Source: Astropecten irregularis
Lineage: Eukaryota; Echinodermata; Asteroidea; Paxillosida; Astropectinidae
Direction of reading: 5' to 3'
DNA: 64,000 nt
NCBI GenBank assembly: GCA_963971285.1
Contig: OZ020250.1
Coordinates: 19,124,783 to 19,188,782 of the forward strand
The notes beneath the pieces are model-generated. The model was not told the DNA's origin and searched no databases. It worked only from the letters and a program-made list of their open reading frames with translations. Of this stretch, positions 36,901 through 45,670 are shown one piece after another; positions within the stretch are counted from its first letter, which is position 1; each line of letters begins with the position of its first letter. A program made the translations under genes and the position numbers.

Positions 36901-39900
36901 ATGCAAGCCAGTAAATAAAGAAATAACAAATCAAAGAAATAAAGAAATTAATGGAAAGGAGAAAACGACAAAACGACGTATTTGAGATCCGGACGAAGAG
37001 AGAGGCTACTCATTTCAAAATGGATGATGAGATGCGAAACCATTGCAATACATTGCAATAAAGGGGTTTGCATTTTTTTGCTCATTTTGCGAAATTGGTT
37101 GTCTCAAAACGAAAACGTAAGTAACGATCTGGTACAAATCGTTGTTTGCGGTTACCCTGCTAAATTGAATGCCGATTTTGCATGGCTAAACTGAACGATT
37201 GTTGATTTTAATTGAATGCTATGCTTCTAAATACGGATGCATCAAAGTGAAATCGAGTGACGGTTTCAACTGAGGAGGTAAAATCACGTCAACAAGAATG
37301 CGTGAAAATGAAATTGGCCGCTCATTTGCCGAAAATGACCGGGAAAACCTATAATAATACTGATAATATAGAGATATATTTTGTAATAACAAAATCCAGG
37401 TAAGAGAATCCACTAGACAAGAATTTCGAAGCTAAGTCTTTAGGCCTTTGGCTTTTGGCCTTTAGGCCTTTGGCTTGTGGCCTTTAGCATTTGGCCATAG
37501 GCTTTTGGCTTTTGGCCTTAAGGCTTTTGGCCTTTGGATTTGAGCCTTGGGCTTTTGGCTTTCGGACTTTTGGCCATAAGCCTTTGGCCTTCGACTTTTG
37601 GCCTATGGCTTTTGGCCTTTGGCCAAACACGTTAATGGGAAAATACCAGTATAGTAATTATCATCGTAAAATATGCGCCCTGTAAATCCTGAGGTTGATT
37701 TCACGAAGACCTACGATCGATCGTAACCCGAGTTACGAAGGATAATCCGTCTTATTCTACGTAGGGCTGCAATTAAATCATACGTCCTACGATTGATAGC
37801 AAGTTACGATGAGTTTGTTGAAATCGACTCCTCTGGTCCATCCTTCATGCATACAAGTCGAGTGAAGCGAATTGCGAAACGAATGTTACCTCAACTGAAC
37901 TTTCTAACATTCTAGAGAGTGCAACTAAAGGAACGAAACGATTTCGAGTGAAAACAGAAGAAAAAACTCTCTCAGTCTTGAGATGAAAATACCTGAGCAA
38001 AAGCTCATTGCGCCAGTGGACAATTCGAGTGGAAATTCAAACTCCTTCGACCGAGTGCATGTCAATCTCAAACGCAGGGGCCAATTTGCTTGAGCATGAA
38101 AAGTCTTCCTTGATCAAACAAGATTGCCAACCAAATGTTAATGCATGTGATGTTTACTGCTTTTGACTTGTATTCGGCCATTGCTTGCTGAGCATAATTA
38201 TTTAACATTCACAAGGACTTTTGGCTCGCATGCTGAGTTTACTTAATAATAATAATAATAATAATTTCGGAGGCTAATCATCCTTATTGGTATAGCTGGA
38301 GTGCTGAATTATGAAGGATGGTGCTACATGTGATCGAGTAGCAGGCTTTCATGGGCGCCCTTTGGCAGCCAGCCACATCAACCAATAAATGATCACGGAG
38401 CACAGCCTGAGATCGAAAGTGTCTGATGCTTAAGCAAATTTTGGTGCTTAAGCAGCTCTATAAAATTGGCCGCTGGTCCCTATAGTTTGAGTCGGTTCAT
38501 GCATGGGGATGAACTTTCGCTGAAAAAGAGTGAATTTTACACCCTTTTCAAACAAGAGAGACATTCGCTTGACAATCAACGCAGTTGTCATGATGCATAA
38601 GGGTGGAATTAACCTATCATGTCTCACTTGCTAACCCCGGCTGCGGCTGCGATGAGATTGTGAACATCTTTCGTACTGCATCGCCTCCCAAAGATTATCT
38701 GCGAACAAAAAAAAAGATAAGAAAAAGCTGAGAGGGTTTTCTGCACTACAGAAGGTGGAATTAAACTTGGACTCGAGATAATTATAAAGACTCATCCGAT
38801 TGTAATTGAAGATGGGCACATAGGCTTATAGGCCTACACGGAACTGTGAAGTAAGAGGGAAAGTATTTGAGGAGAATGACACGGCGATTGGGCCGATGTT
38901 TCCTTGACGGAAAAAAAAACGTTTTCAAGACAACGGCATTTTTTGTTGATGCCGGTGTGGATTCGGCCCGTACCGGTTCGTGCCGGCTCGTACCGGACCG
39001 TACCGGCACGTACCGACCAGTCACCGGTCCGTATACCGGACCGTATCGGCCCGTACTGGCAAGCACCGGCCCGTATACCGGCCAGTATACCGGCCCCAGT
39101 ACCGGCCCGTGTACCGGCCCGTGTACCGGCCCGTATACCGGCCCGTATACCGGCCCGTGTACCGGCCCGTATACCGGCCTGTATACCGTCCCGCACCGGC
39201 CGTGCCCTCAAAATAACAAAAATTTACTAACATAAGCGTCGAACACAGAGGAGAAATATTGTTTGTATCATGACAGGGGATTAATTCTAAATTTCCAGCT
39301 TTTTTTATTTCGATTATTTTTTTTCTATCTTTCCAAATATTGGCCACATTTTCATTAACAATATTCGAAAGCAAACGTAATTATATCATAATTACCGTAT
39401 AAATTATATAATTATAATGAGTTATAGTTAGGCACGATGCAATATAATTATGCTGAGGACGCGGCTATTGAATGATGTTGTTGTTTTTGCAAATATTTTG
39501 GAAGGAATTGCCAACTTATTCAGCATTAATTCACAACCAGTACCTCTAAGATGGCAAATCATGGCAAAAACATCATCATTGTTCTTTACTCCCAGGTTAT
39601 TGAGAAAAAAACTCGACTATAAAATAATATTGTAGAGTCCCATAATCGAATCGGTGCTGTACAATGATATCTGCGAAGTTTTTTTTTTAGATCTTTATTC
39701 AATTTAAGTGTGAATAGATTGGAGTCGCTCGTACTTTTATAGCATTGTGTATAAAATGGTGGCCACTATAATAGCAGCTCATTAACATAATGAAAAAATC
39801 AAGGAAAAAAAACCTGGGATCGCCTGTAGCTTGATTATCATGAAAATGGAGAAAGGAAAAGTGCACATGGCTTGCTCTCTACGTACTGGACATGCCTGGA

Positions 39901-42900
39901 TTTATTCGTGATCATGTCGATTCTTAAGCAGAGTGTGTACATCGACAATTTCGGTAACATTTTCGGTAACATGGTGCCTAGTTAGGGCAACACACCCGGG
40001 CAACACGACTTGGGCCCTGTGTACACTAGCAACATTTGGCCAACATGTTACCGAGATGTTGCTGCGACATGTTACCCAACTCGTTTTGCTCTGTGTACAC
40101 TGACAACATTTTCAGCAACAACGTACCTGGGCGACATGTTATCGAGATTGTTACCGAAAATGTTGGCAGTGTACTCTCTGCTTTATTCATGATCATGTCA
40201 ATTCTCATACTCCTCGCTCGGCTGCCATTAGTGGTTTCTGTGATTGAGGTATATCGTATAGTCATGGCTGGTTACTACTTTAGCATCCATTAGGCCATGG
40301 AAAATCACTCAACAACTGCAATTTATTGTAAATATTGATGCAGGGAACTATTATGAAAAGCAGCCATTATAAAAAATAACCCCCACCCCATTCAACAAAA
40401 ATTCCATTTTGAAATTCAGACAAAGAACAATCACAAATGCACAACACATGGACATTTGGTTGTTAATCATAGTTATGTTAAAATACAGAAATGTCATGGT
40501 TAGCAACTTTTGTGTGCTAAGCAGGGCAGTGAAATTGGCCCAGACCTCTGTTCCTAAACTTGACGAGACTATAAGGGCGTTTACGACACGGAGGCTCTGG
40601 CTCAGGCTCAGGCTCCATTTCGTGAATCCATTATAAAATAACGGGTATCAAAATAGAGACTTTCGGCTGCGGTTCGGAAGTAGATTTTCTGGTTTGAAAA
40701 GGAAAACAGAGCTTCAGCTTCAATAGAAAACCACAACTTGATATTTTCAGCATATAGATGACAGAGCTGGAGCCTGAGCCTGAGCCGGAGCCTCCGTTTC
40801 GTTAACGCCCTAATGTACAAATCCAGTGACTGTGTCGCATCGCAAGTTCCGATTTGCAAACCAGTATTCAGTCATTTTTGTCAAACTAAAAGAACTGAAA
40901 CGCTGACTTGTGTATTTCGCATCAACATGTAATAACTGAGCAAGGCTTATGCCTCATGTTACGACCAGAGAGACCACGCACCTTCTTGGTAATCAGCCGT
41001 CGGATCTTACGATACTGTCGGACTATGACCCCGACCCTTACGTTTTATATCCTAATTGAATCTGACTCGATAATTATGATATATGTGGCCCATCCACGTC
41101 CTTTGTATAGGTCTTGTATTCTTAAATGACATCCTTCGTGGAAACGGGTTAAATGATATAAATTATTTTGCTGGCAGTTATGCCAACTCCGCTCTACAAT
41201 CAATACACAAATTGAATTACTCTCCGACATTTTTCTGTTGAATTGCCTATGCATATTTTGTGTACACGGTTTTTTGACCATCGGGGGACAAACAATATTG
41301 AACACGTCAATTTGGTTTAAGCTATAGAAATTGATCGTTTTTTGTAGAAGTTAAAGGTATACAGTACATGATTGGTAACTTACCCAAACAGAAATGCTCA
41401 CAGATATACATACAGCTTTCAGGATATGAAAATGGTGATGTTAGAAACATACCGTAAAAATATTTCCGTCAGAAATGATGTATTTATCCAGAAATAAGTA
41501 AATCAAAGACCGAAAACAGCTTTGATCTTGGGGTAAGACAGCATTATTTATGTTTTATAAGAAATAAATTAACAATTTATTTAATTTAAGAATTAGCATT
41601 AAAATTCTATGGACAGCGTGCAAAATAAGAACCCTTATTAAAATAGACATAACTCCTCTTAGGAATGATCAATTTGTTTCATTCTTTTTTTTTCTAATAA
41701 GCAGGAGAGAGTGCTTGTTAAATTTATGCTTTACTGAACTTTTGATAGTCAATTGTTTCTCTTGAAAAACATCACTAATCCTGGTCAAGTTCTTTTTAAC
41801 TCACCCTGAATTATGAAAACAGACATCTTCACAGATTTACCGGGTATAAAGATGGTGATGGTAAAAACATATACCATATAAAATGTTTCTGCCTGAAATG
41901 CTGTATTCATTAAGAAAATAGTGAACCAAGACCGAAAATAGTTTTGATCTCAGGGAGATCACAATTCCTGTGACTAGAATGAAAATACCGTTGTTGTTTT
42001 TAAGTGGGCACCATATGGGACTGTACATTTCAAACATGACTATCACTGTATCTTTCTTGATATTTTTGCCCATGAATCTGCATTTCTTTGACAAAAACCA
42101 AAGTATGATATTACCTTTAAGACAAGCTGTATCAACGACTGTACAGTTAACATAAGAAGATGCTATCAATATGATTATAACGGCAGTCCGGCTACAAGTA
42201 GGTTGCCTACCATCTGATGTTTTGAAACCCAAAAATAATTTACCACAAATTGACGACATCCTGTGAATAATGGGCCTATGATGGTGTATAAGACATCCTG
42301 GAAGGTTTTGGGGGTCAAATCTAGCAACAAATGTATTCCAATTGGCCAACATTGTCTCTCTTATTTCTGACAACGGACGTTTGAAGTCCATATTACATAA
42401 GTTTCACTGTCTAGTTTTCGTAAACAGGATGTTGTCAACAAACTATACAAGAAATCATAAAAGCTATCTTACTGGTTAAAATGACACAGGAATCCTCGTT
42501 TCCAATTCCACATTCGACCTACATTTCTACATCAGCAAGTACGGGCTTCATGTCTCAACGCTCAACACACAACGTTCACTCTCAACCCCTATAGCCCATA
42601 GTGATTGCACCACTACCCTCTAAAATGCACTTCCGTATTCCCCAAAAACCTTCTTGGTATAACTATCAAAGTCTAGGGCCTTTACGAAACTTGGCTTGAG
42701 GCTAGGCTTGGGACTTTTTTCACTACCACCATTAATTTGAAGCCTACAAAATGAAACGGAAGGGATTGTGCCACATGATGAAGCAGAAGAAAGGCTCCAG
42801 CTTCGTCATGTATCCCAAGCCCTTCATTTCATTTAGGACACAAAATGGCAGTAAAAAAAAAAAAATGCCAAGCCTAGCCTCAAGCCCCATTTTGTAAAGG

Positions 42901-43056
42901 CCATAGGACTCTTTATATCATGGATTCTAGCAGTTGTGCCTTCTTGGTTTTTGTAATAAGATAAAGAAACATACTCACCTTCTGCGGTGTCCCATTCACG
43001 TTTAAATGAATGTGAGAAGCATTATTTTTCTCCGTGGACGAGGCTCCATTCCCCAT
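24852..43056 (-). CDS. PDE9A: cGMP-specific 3',5'-cyclic phosphodiesterase 9A
   Basis: Spliced CDS complement(join(24852..24971,25293..25421,26068..26172,26570..26686,26976..27132,27828..28015,28467..28553,29223..29297,29928..30015,31244..31325,31996..32066,32893..32950,33333..33355,36236..36313,38628..38698,42979..43056)), 1527 nt, 508 residues. The 23-nt exon is tentative, but without it the frame breaks. Residues 1-7 (MGNGASS) fit N-myristoylation. Residues 8-75 resemble the N-terminal region of human PDE9A. Residues 85-165 are helical, and the catalytic domain spans about 185-480. Metal and catalytic residues are H250 and H254 (PFHNFRH), H290 and D291 (HDLDHPG), D401 (KCCDISNE); Q452 and F455 (QIGF) form the nucleotide pocket. 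PDE9 hydrolyses cGMP to GMP. The C-tail is some 30 residues shorter than human PDE9A and ends in a minisatellite. Confidence 0.95.
25293..25421 (-). CDS. PDE9A: PDE9A exon: invariant Gln pocket
   Basis: 43 codons, acceptor tttcttttAG/AGTGAC, donor GCCAAG/GTACCC. Encodes [20 protein letters not shown] and [15 protein letters not shown]. Confidence 0.95.
25644..25925. mobile_element. TACGCCGTGCTACTGCCGTG-TIR element (PDE9A intron)
   Basis: The left end TACGCCGTGCTACTGCCGTG and right end CACGGTAGTAGCACGGCGTA are inverted repeats continuing into ccgaacttaaatga / tcatttgagttcgg. 282 bp, GC-rich for the region, no coding capacity. A single copy was seen. Confidence 0.75.
26068..26172 (-). CDS. PDE9A: PDE9A exon: KCCDISNE segment
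   Basis: 35 codons, acceptor ttttttgtAG/TTGAAG, donor ATGCAG/GTGAGG. Encodes [20 protein letters not shown] and the [12 protein letters not shown] motif; contains the metal Asp. Confidence 0.95.
26570..26686 (-). CDS. PDE9A: PDE9A exon: ILATDMARH segment
   Basis: 39 codons, acceptor tgtatcAG/GGCATC, donor AACTAT/GTAAGC. Encodes [20 protein letters not shown] and [11 protein letters not shown]. Confidence 0.95.
26976..27132 (-). CDS. PDE9A: PDE9A exon: [11 protein letters not shown] segment
   Basis: 157 nt, acceptor attcgcccAG/GTATCA, donor CGCCAG/GTAAGT. Encodes [20 protein letters not shown] and PDCNIFGNV, ending KTIRQ. Confidence 0.95.
27577..27749. repeat. GATTCCAAAATAGTGCGCC-TIR family (PDE9A intron)
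   Basis: Left gggcattccaaaaagtgcgc with gtttgcaacgcgttggccaa; right gattggccaactcgttgcaa and cttagtggcgcactttt. Palindromic ends. Confidence 0.75.
27828..28015 (-). CDS. PDE9A: PDE9A exon: first metal-binding motifs
   Basis: 188 nt, acceptor ttcattacAG/CTGTGC, donor AACAAC-AC/GTAACT. Encodes [20 protein letters not shown] and [13 protein letters not shown], holding the catalytic His and three metal ligands. Confidence 0.95.
28467..28553 (-). CDS. PDE9A: PDE9A exon: MYHDLGLV segment
   Basis: 29 codons, acceptor cacatacacAG/ATGCTG, donor TTTTTG/GTAAGA. Encodes [20 protein letters not shown] and NNLVLKRFL. Confidence 0.9.
28862..29192. mobile_element. GGTTTTCCCGGTCATT-TIR element (PDE9A intron)
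   Basis: Left gggtttccaggtcatttttt, right gccgctcatttgccgaaaat. Inside are cgctgcgtcattccatttca and cggcttttggcagcgtgc. Part of the interior is deleted relative to the copy at 34719. Confidence 0.75.
29223..29297 (-). CDS. PDE9A: PDE9A exon: start of catalytic domain
   Basis: 25 codons, acceptor gtatctgtAG/TATATT, donor AACGAG/GTTAGT. Encodes [20 protein letters not shown] and WESNE (human YLLSPETIEALRKPTFDVW). Confidence 0.9.
29500..29863 (+). mobile_element. TTAA-flanked element, subfamily B (PDE9A intron)
   Basis: TTAAAGGTGCAGTACATGAT at the left; right end gacctttactaatcatgtat then attatacatTTAA. Full length. Confidence 0.8.
29928..30015 (-). CDS. PDE9A: PDE9A exon: linker to catalytic domain
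   Basis: 88 nt, acceptor ttcttctgtttAG/TCGAC, donor CCTAAG/GTATCT. Encodes [12 protein letters not shown] and [10 protein letters not shown] (human PRRDVPTYPK). Confidence 0.85.
30831..30986. repeat. GATTCCAAAATAGTGCGCC-TIR family, clean copy (PDE9A intron)
   Basis: Left gggcgattccaaaatagtgc and right cttggtggcgcaccattatt...accgccc form good inverted repeats. Interior ttgtgattggccaacgcgtt. Confidence 0.8.
31244..31325 (-). CDS. PDE9A: PDE9A exon: helical region 3
   Basis: 82 nt, acceptor ctgccctgcAG/TTGAGG, donor AAAGAG/GTAAGT. Encodes [20 protein letters not shown], matching human LEGLKVVEIEKCKSDI. Confidence 0.9.
31996..32066 (-). CDS. PDE9A: PDE9A exon: helical region 2
   Basis: 71 nt, acceptor ttttgaAG/GGCTTTG, donor GAAA/GTAAGT. 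Encodes [20 protein letters not shown], then KKE. Confidence 0.8.
31996..32892. other. PDE9A intron 32067..32892 with a promoter-like patch on the plus strand
   Basis: Contains gattggccaat (32347..32357) and ttggccaatcag (32445..32456), both CCAAT-box-like. Also caagATGGCGGAAAC (ATG at 32509), a YY1-type motif that opens a 30-codon frame with a possible donor GAAAG/GTATTG. 32134..32235 is a CAAA-rich low-complexity stretch. It may be an embedded promoter or a repeat remnant. Coordinates include the neighbouring exon end only for context. Confidence 0.25.
32893..32950 (-). CDS. PDE9A: PDE9A exon: start of helical region
   Basis: 58 nt, acceptor ttatgcAG/AGCGGG, donor ACTAA/GTGAGT. Encodes [18 protein letters not shown], matching human REELIQSVLAQVAEQF. 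Confidence 0.9.
33025..33170. mobile_element. Two tRNA-SINE pieces arranged head to head (PDE9A intron)
   Basis: The minus strand carries A box TGGCTCAGTTGG and a B box with one change (GGTTTGAATCC), ending gctccagtaaatttg. The plus strand carries a second B box, GGTTCGAATCC, near 33135, followed by cagtcaatttttctttgttc. The unit ttcaggaggtcaccggtt occurs in both orientations. Confidence 0.7.
33333..33355 (-). CDS. PDE9A: PDE9A tentative 23-nt microexon
   Basis: Flanked by aagcAG and a perfect GTGAGT donor. Encodes about DVIIHRVY(K) and has the length (2 mod 3) needed to join exon 3 in frame to the exon at 32893. The upstream polypyrimidine tract is poor. Human PDE9A has a longer segment here (RTPYKV...). 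Confidence 0.3.
33852..34173 (-). mobile_element. TTAA-flanked element, subfamily B, inverted (PDE9A intron)
   Basis: TTAAAGGTATAATACATGAT at the left, ccaatcctgtactgtacctt then TTAA at 34170..34173. The contained frame of about 100 codons is a by-product. Confidence 0.8.
34418..34594. repeat. GGGAGACA-end repeat, inverted copy (PDE9A intron)
   Basis: ttctattaaaatatggacat, then gggagacatcgaaaagtctc and gatgctaacgtgtctcccta, the reverse of 13028..13284. Confidence 0.7.
34677..34703. repeat. (AAAT)n microsatellite
   Basis: Six to seven aaat units directly beside the inverted-repeat element starting at 34719. Confidence 0.8.
34719..35130. mobile_element. GGTTTTCCCGGTCATT-TIR element, most complete copy (PDE9A intron)
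   Basis: Left taggttttcctggccatttt, right tttgccgaaaatgaccaaga then aaactta, inverted repeats of about 30 bp. 412 bp without a transposase frame. Confidence 0.8.
35484..35730. mobile_element. GGGCGTTTACGAAACGG-TIR element (PDE9A intron)
   Basis: Left gggcgtttacgaaacggagg, right gagcctatgtttcgtaaacg then ccc; GAGCCT hexamers at both inner edges. Interior ttttgatacccgttatttca. Confidence 0.8.
35855..35905 (-). ncRNA. Hammerhead-ribozyme-like core (Penelope type)
   Basis: The minus strand reads CTGATGA (35898..35892), then a perfect 6-bp stem GACTAG/CTAGTC with loop AGCAGG, then GAAA (35872..35869) and CGTTGAGACC. This is the order of the hammerhead catalytic core: CUGAUGA, stem II, GAAA. Stems I and III are not obvious in a single unit, as reported for the small hammerheads of Penelope-like retroelements. 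Activity is unproven. Confidence 0.45.
35952..36080. mobile_element. GTGCATTCGTTTAGCTC-TIR element, copy 1 (PDE9A intron)
   Basis: gggtgcattcgtttagctcc and gagctaaacgaatgcaccc are inverted ends. 129 bp. A second copy with about 90 percent visible identity lies at 44808. Confidence 0.85.
36236..36313 (-). CDS. PDE9A: PDE9A exon 3
   Basis: 78 nt, acceptor atgacAG/AAACGC, donor GCCGA/GTAAGT. Encodes [20 protein letters not shown] and PSNTA, parallel to human NTTISLLTTDDAMVSI and MPANSE. Leaves two bases for the next exon. Confidence 0.85.
36362..37352. mobile_element. GGTTTTCCCGGTCATT-TIR element split by a 568-bp insertion (PDE9A intron)
   Basis: Left part 36362..36585 and right part 37154..37352 align end to end with 34719..35130 (break at ggcagcgtgc / gctaaattgaatgccg). 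The stretch between them shares nothing visible with the family. Confidence 0.7.
37438..37626. repeat. TTTGGCC minisatellite (PDE9A intron 2)
   Basis: Degenerate 6-13 bp units (ggcctttggcttttggcctt, ggcttttggcctatgg) for about 190 bp. The frame through it is repeat-derived. Confidence 0.85.
37691..37832. repeat. TCGATTTCACG palindrome family (PDE9A intron 2)
   Basis: gaggttgatttcacgaagac and cgatcgatcgtaacccgagt mirrored by gatagcaagttacgatgagt and gttgaaatcgactc. Confidence 0.75.
38077..38476. repeat. GGCCAATTTCA-TIR element with inner insertion (PDE9A intron 2)
   Basis: Left ggggccaatttgcttgagca, right agcagctctataaaattggc. Between 38245 and 38425 lies foreign DNA beginning with (AAT)n. 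Confidence 0.6.
38628..38698 (-). CDS. PDE9A: PDE9A exon 2
   Basis: 71 nt, acceptor tttgttcgcAG/ATAATC, donor AGCAA/GTGAGA. Encodes [20 protein letters not shown], parallel to human [20 protein letters not shown]. Confidence 0.85.
38965..39205. repeat. 12-bp CCGGCCCGTATA minisatellite (PDE9A intron 1)
   Basis: Tandem ccggcccgtata / ccggcccgtgta units, more degenerate (gtaccggttc, gtaccggacc) on the left. Strongly GC-rich in an AT-rich intron. The long open frames on both strands ([16 protein letters not shown]) are repeat artefacts. Confidence 0.9.
39925..40188. repeat. Inverted-repeat element with GTTACCGAAAATGTTG ends (PDE9A intron 1)
   Basis: Left agagtgtgtacatcgacaat, tcggtaacattttcggtaac; right gattgttaccgaaaatgttg, gcagtgtactctct. 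The middle has several acatgttacc/caacattt words. Confidence 0.6.
40403..40541. repeat. GGCCAATTTCA-TIR family, right half (PDE9A intron 1)
   Basis: gacaaagaacaatcacaaat through ggcagtgaaattggcccaga, matching the right side of the family inverted as at 51600..51700. Confidence 0.65.
40575..40810. mobile_element. GGGCGTTTACGAAACGG-TIR element (PDE9A intron 1)
   Basis: gggcgtttacgacacggagg and ggagcctccgtttcgttaac then gccc. Inside is aacgggtatcaaaatagaga, inverted relative to 35484. Confidence 0.8.
41351..41570 (+). mobile_element. TTAA-flanked element, subfamily B, truncated (PDE9A intron 1)
   Basis: TTAAAGGTATACAGTACATG through gatcttggggtaagac and ttatgttttataagaa, where similarity ends. 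Confidence 0.75.
41818..42120 (+). mobile_element. TTAA-flanked element, subfamily A, left end lost (PDE9A intron 1)
   Basis: acagacatcttcacagattt through aaccaaagtatgatattacc and TTAA at 42117..42120. Confidence 0.75.
42675..42906. mobile_element. GGCTTGAGGCTAGGCTTGG-TIR element, copy 1 (PDE9A intron 1)
   Basis: agggcctttacgaaacttgg at the left and ccaagcctagcctcaagccc then tgtaaaggcc at the right. A related copy lies at 46408. Confidence 0.8.
42979..43056 (-). CDS. PDE9A: PDE9A exon 1
   Basis: 26 whole codons from ATG (context tacaATGG) to donor CAGAAG/GTGAGT. Encodes MGNGASS, a Gly2/Ser6-type myristoylation start comparable with human MGSGSSS, then [12 protein letters not shown]. Confidence 0.85.
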
Positions 43057-43500
43057 TGTATTCACGCGTATCGAGCTTGTAGTTTTATGCTTGTAGAATA
43101 ACCGTATGACAATCTTGAAGACGCACTGCTGTTGTTGTGGCACTCAGAAATTAAAAAAAGGTCCCTCTGGCTTTACCGAGCTTCCAAGGGGCGCTGATGA
43201 CATTATAATGTCTTGGCTAGATACGTTGGTCACGGACTCGCACCGAAGTCACTGACAAAAATAATCACGCGCGCTGCGTCAGGGACCGTGATGGATGCGT
43301 TGATCTTTACACACACGGCCGGCCTGTCGAATCCCCCGCGCTGTCTGTTGAGTCCCCCGAACCTACAAGAAGCGCCTTGCAACATCAATCCTCCGTTATC
43401 ACTAAGGCAACCGAGCTGTTGCCTAGCCAACCGAATCAGGGAGCAAATTAACGCCTTCAACTTTCACATCGCCAAATGTGGAGTATCATAGCACACTGCG
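43057..43500 (-). promoter_or_regulatory. PDE9A 5' UTR and probable promoter region
   Basis: Less AT-rich than its surroundings, with several CpG (cacgcgcgctgcgtcag) and a gacattataatgtc palindrome at 43199..43212. No convincing TATA box at a sensible distance. Open frames here on both strands lack recognisable domains. Confidence 0.35.
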
Positions 43501-43869
43501 TGGCTATAGCATTATGCGTTCACAATGCAGATGCGCCCCTTCTATTATGCTTTTCCATCACTGCATCGTCTTATACAGCACTATTATTGTATTACATGTA
43601 TTATCTATTATTATTATTATCTTGTCTGCCTGTTGCCACGGAAACTACGTCTTCTTCGTTCGACGGGTTTCAATTTTGCTCGCCGACGCACAGGTAATTT
43701 GAATAGATTGATGTGTTGCCGGGTCATGCAATACTAATACACACAATCTGCTGATATGCCAGTTGATTGTTATAAAACGTAGTGCGTTGACATCCAGTAG
43801 GGGCTATTACCTAGGCAAATACATGATGATGCTGTAATATTTCACTATATACATGATTTTAGTCACTCG

Positions 43870-44022
43870 TTTTACAGTTTTCTTGATAAATACACCATTT
43901 CAGGCGGAAATACTTTAACAGTATGTTTCTACCGGCACCATCTTCATACCCTGAAAGTTATACGTAAATCTGTGAACATTTCTGTTTGGGCATGTGACCA
44001 ATCCTGTATACTGTATCTTTAA
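43870..44022 (-). repeat. TTAA-flanked element, subfamily B, inverted fragment
   Basis: ttctaccggcaccatcttca and ccaatcctgtatactgtatc, ending in TTAA at 44019..44022. Confidence 0.7.
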
Positions 44023-44539
44023 TGATGAATTTGGCATTAAAAATATTGATATTAAAGAAAGTTATACATTTTTTGTCATTATCTGATTTCCTGCAAACCT
44101 TTAATTATAATTTCCTGCATTAATTACAGAACATGGTCATTTCACGAAAAACAAATATTTCATGTTCCCTCGCTAAAAAAAAACGGGCAGGAATTTTTTG
44201 TTCTGTATTACAGACCCTGCATTCTCTGCAACAACATAATTACGCTTTTCAAGGATAGATTAAAAATTAGTTCACGTCGCAGTGCAGTAAGGTCGTATAG
44301 GTAATACATAATTTTAACGCATCAAAATAATCATCAAATTATAAGGACGCAATCCGTTTTTCTGCGCTAAACAATACATAGGCCTAGGCCTAAAAAGAAC
44401 TAAAATGACTCTGTATATATCTACAGAGTCAAATTTCATATAACTGCTTAAGAACCAGAAATTTGCGTAAGCCTCCAAAACCTTGGTAAATACAATCAGT
44501 ATGTCAGCCAAAACACCTTGTGAATGTTATGCACCCTGC

Positions 44540-44671
44540 ACACAATGGCTGAATACAAGTCAAAAGCAGTAAGCATCACATGACAATTTGGTTGGCAATT
44601 CTGTTTGATCAAGGAAGACATTTCATGCGTAAGCAAAATTTTGTGTGTAAGCAGCTCTATGAAATGAGCAC
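44540..44671. repeat. GGCCAATTTCA-TIR family, half copy
   Basis: tacaagtcaaaagcagtaag through agcagctctatgaaatgagc, related to 9210 and 38077. Confidence 0.55.
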
Positions 44672-44807
44672 ATGGACAGAGTATTTGGTCTTTTCTCTTG
44701 ATTTGTGATTAATGATTTTGCTGTTCCCCTTACACAAAACAATCTTCCATTGACAAAATCTTTTGATGATTGCTGTTGATTTGAAAAGAAAAAACAGACG
44801 TTACAAT

Positions 44808-44935
44808 GGGTGCATTCGTTTAGCTCCCCCGGGTCGACACCAGTCAACTTCGTCCCCATTCTCTCGCTTGTTTTGTACAGTATAGCACGACCATTCCCAG
44901 TAAGGGCTGACCCGTGTTAGCTAAACGAATGCACC
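44808..44935. mobile_element. GTGCATTCGTTTAGCTC-TIR element, copy 2
   Basis: gggtgcattcgtttagctcc at the left, gttagctaaacgaatgcacc at the right. Colinear with 35952..36080 throughout. Confidence 0.85.
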
Positions 44936-45324
44936 AAATAGAACAAACAAAATGGAGGACTATTTGTTCGTGTGCTTCAGTAATATGATAGAATTTTCGA
45001 ACCCCCCCCCCCTTGGGATACAATGGGAAAAGCCATGCTGTATATAGAAAAATATGCAAATCACGAAGAACGACCGGGAATGTACTGTACGAGAAGATGG
45101 CAAAAAGTGGCGCTCAAATTAATTAGACTGGTGCCCGTTCCCTATACCATTGTCTCCTGGCGTTACGTCATTCGAATGTTATGTATTGGGACGGAACGGA
45201 TCCAGTCTAGCAATACAAAATGTGCAAAGCCGAACAATCATACTGAACCCCCTGTCAAGTCAGTCATTGACATTTGTGATTTTTACCGCGCGAGTTCATT
45301 TACCAACTATGCACAACACATCAT

Positions 45325-45670
45325 TTAAAGGTAGTATCATACTTTGGTAAGAAACCGAAACAGAAATCTTCACAGATTTACTTTTAACTTTCAGGGTATG
45401 AAGATGGTGGTGGTAGAAACATACCGTTAAAATGTTTCCGCCTGAAATGGTGTATTTATCCAGAAATTAGTGAAACAACGACCGAAAATCTGATTGATCT
45501 TTTAAAAGATCAAAAATAAAGACTTAAGAAATACTGTGGCCGTTTCTCAAAAAGTGCGCACCGTATGGGACTTAAATTTTCACAGATGACTGTTACTGAA
45601 TCTTCCTTGATATTTTTGACCATGAATCTGTATTTCTTTGACAAAAACTAAAGTATGATATTACCTTTAA
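45325..45670 (+). mobile_element. TTAA-flanked element, subfamily A, full-length
   Basis: TTAA at 45325..45328, AGGTAGTATCATACTTTGGT; right AAAGTATGATATTACCT and TTAA at 45667..45670. Confidence 0.85.

Noticed and set aside
38780..39374. Several overlapping frames of 78-125 codons rich in PVYRPVYR or TGRYTGRY
   Set aside because: They are the six-frame reading of the CCGGCCCGTATA minisatellite inside a PDE9A intron and have no start, splice or domain support.
41837..42391. 184-codon minus-strand frame with an ATG start
   Set aside because: Its C-terminal half is the reverse strand of a TTAA-flanked element and the rest shows no domain. It lies within PDE9A intron 1. The start [14 protein letters not shown] could merit a search, but nothing supports a gene.
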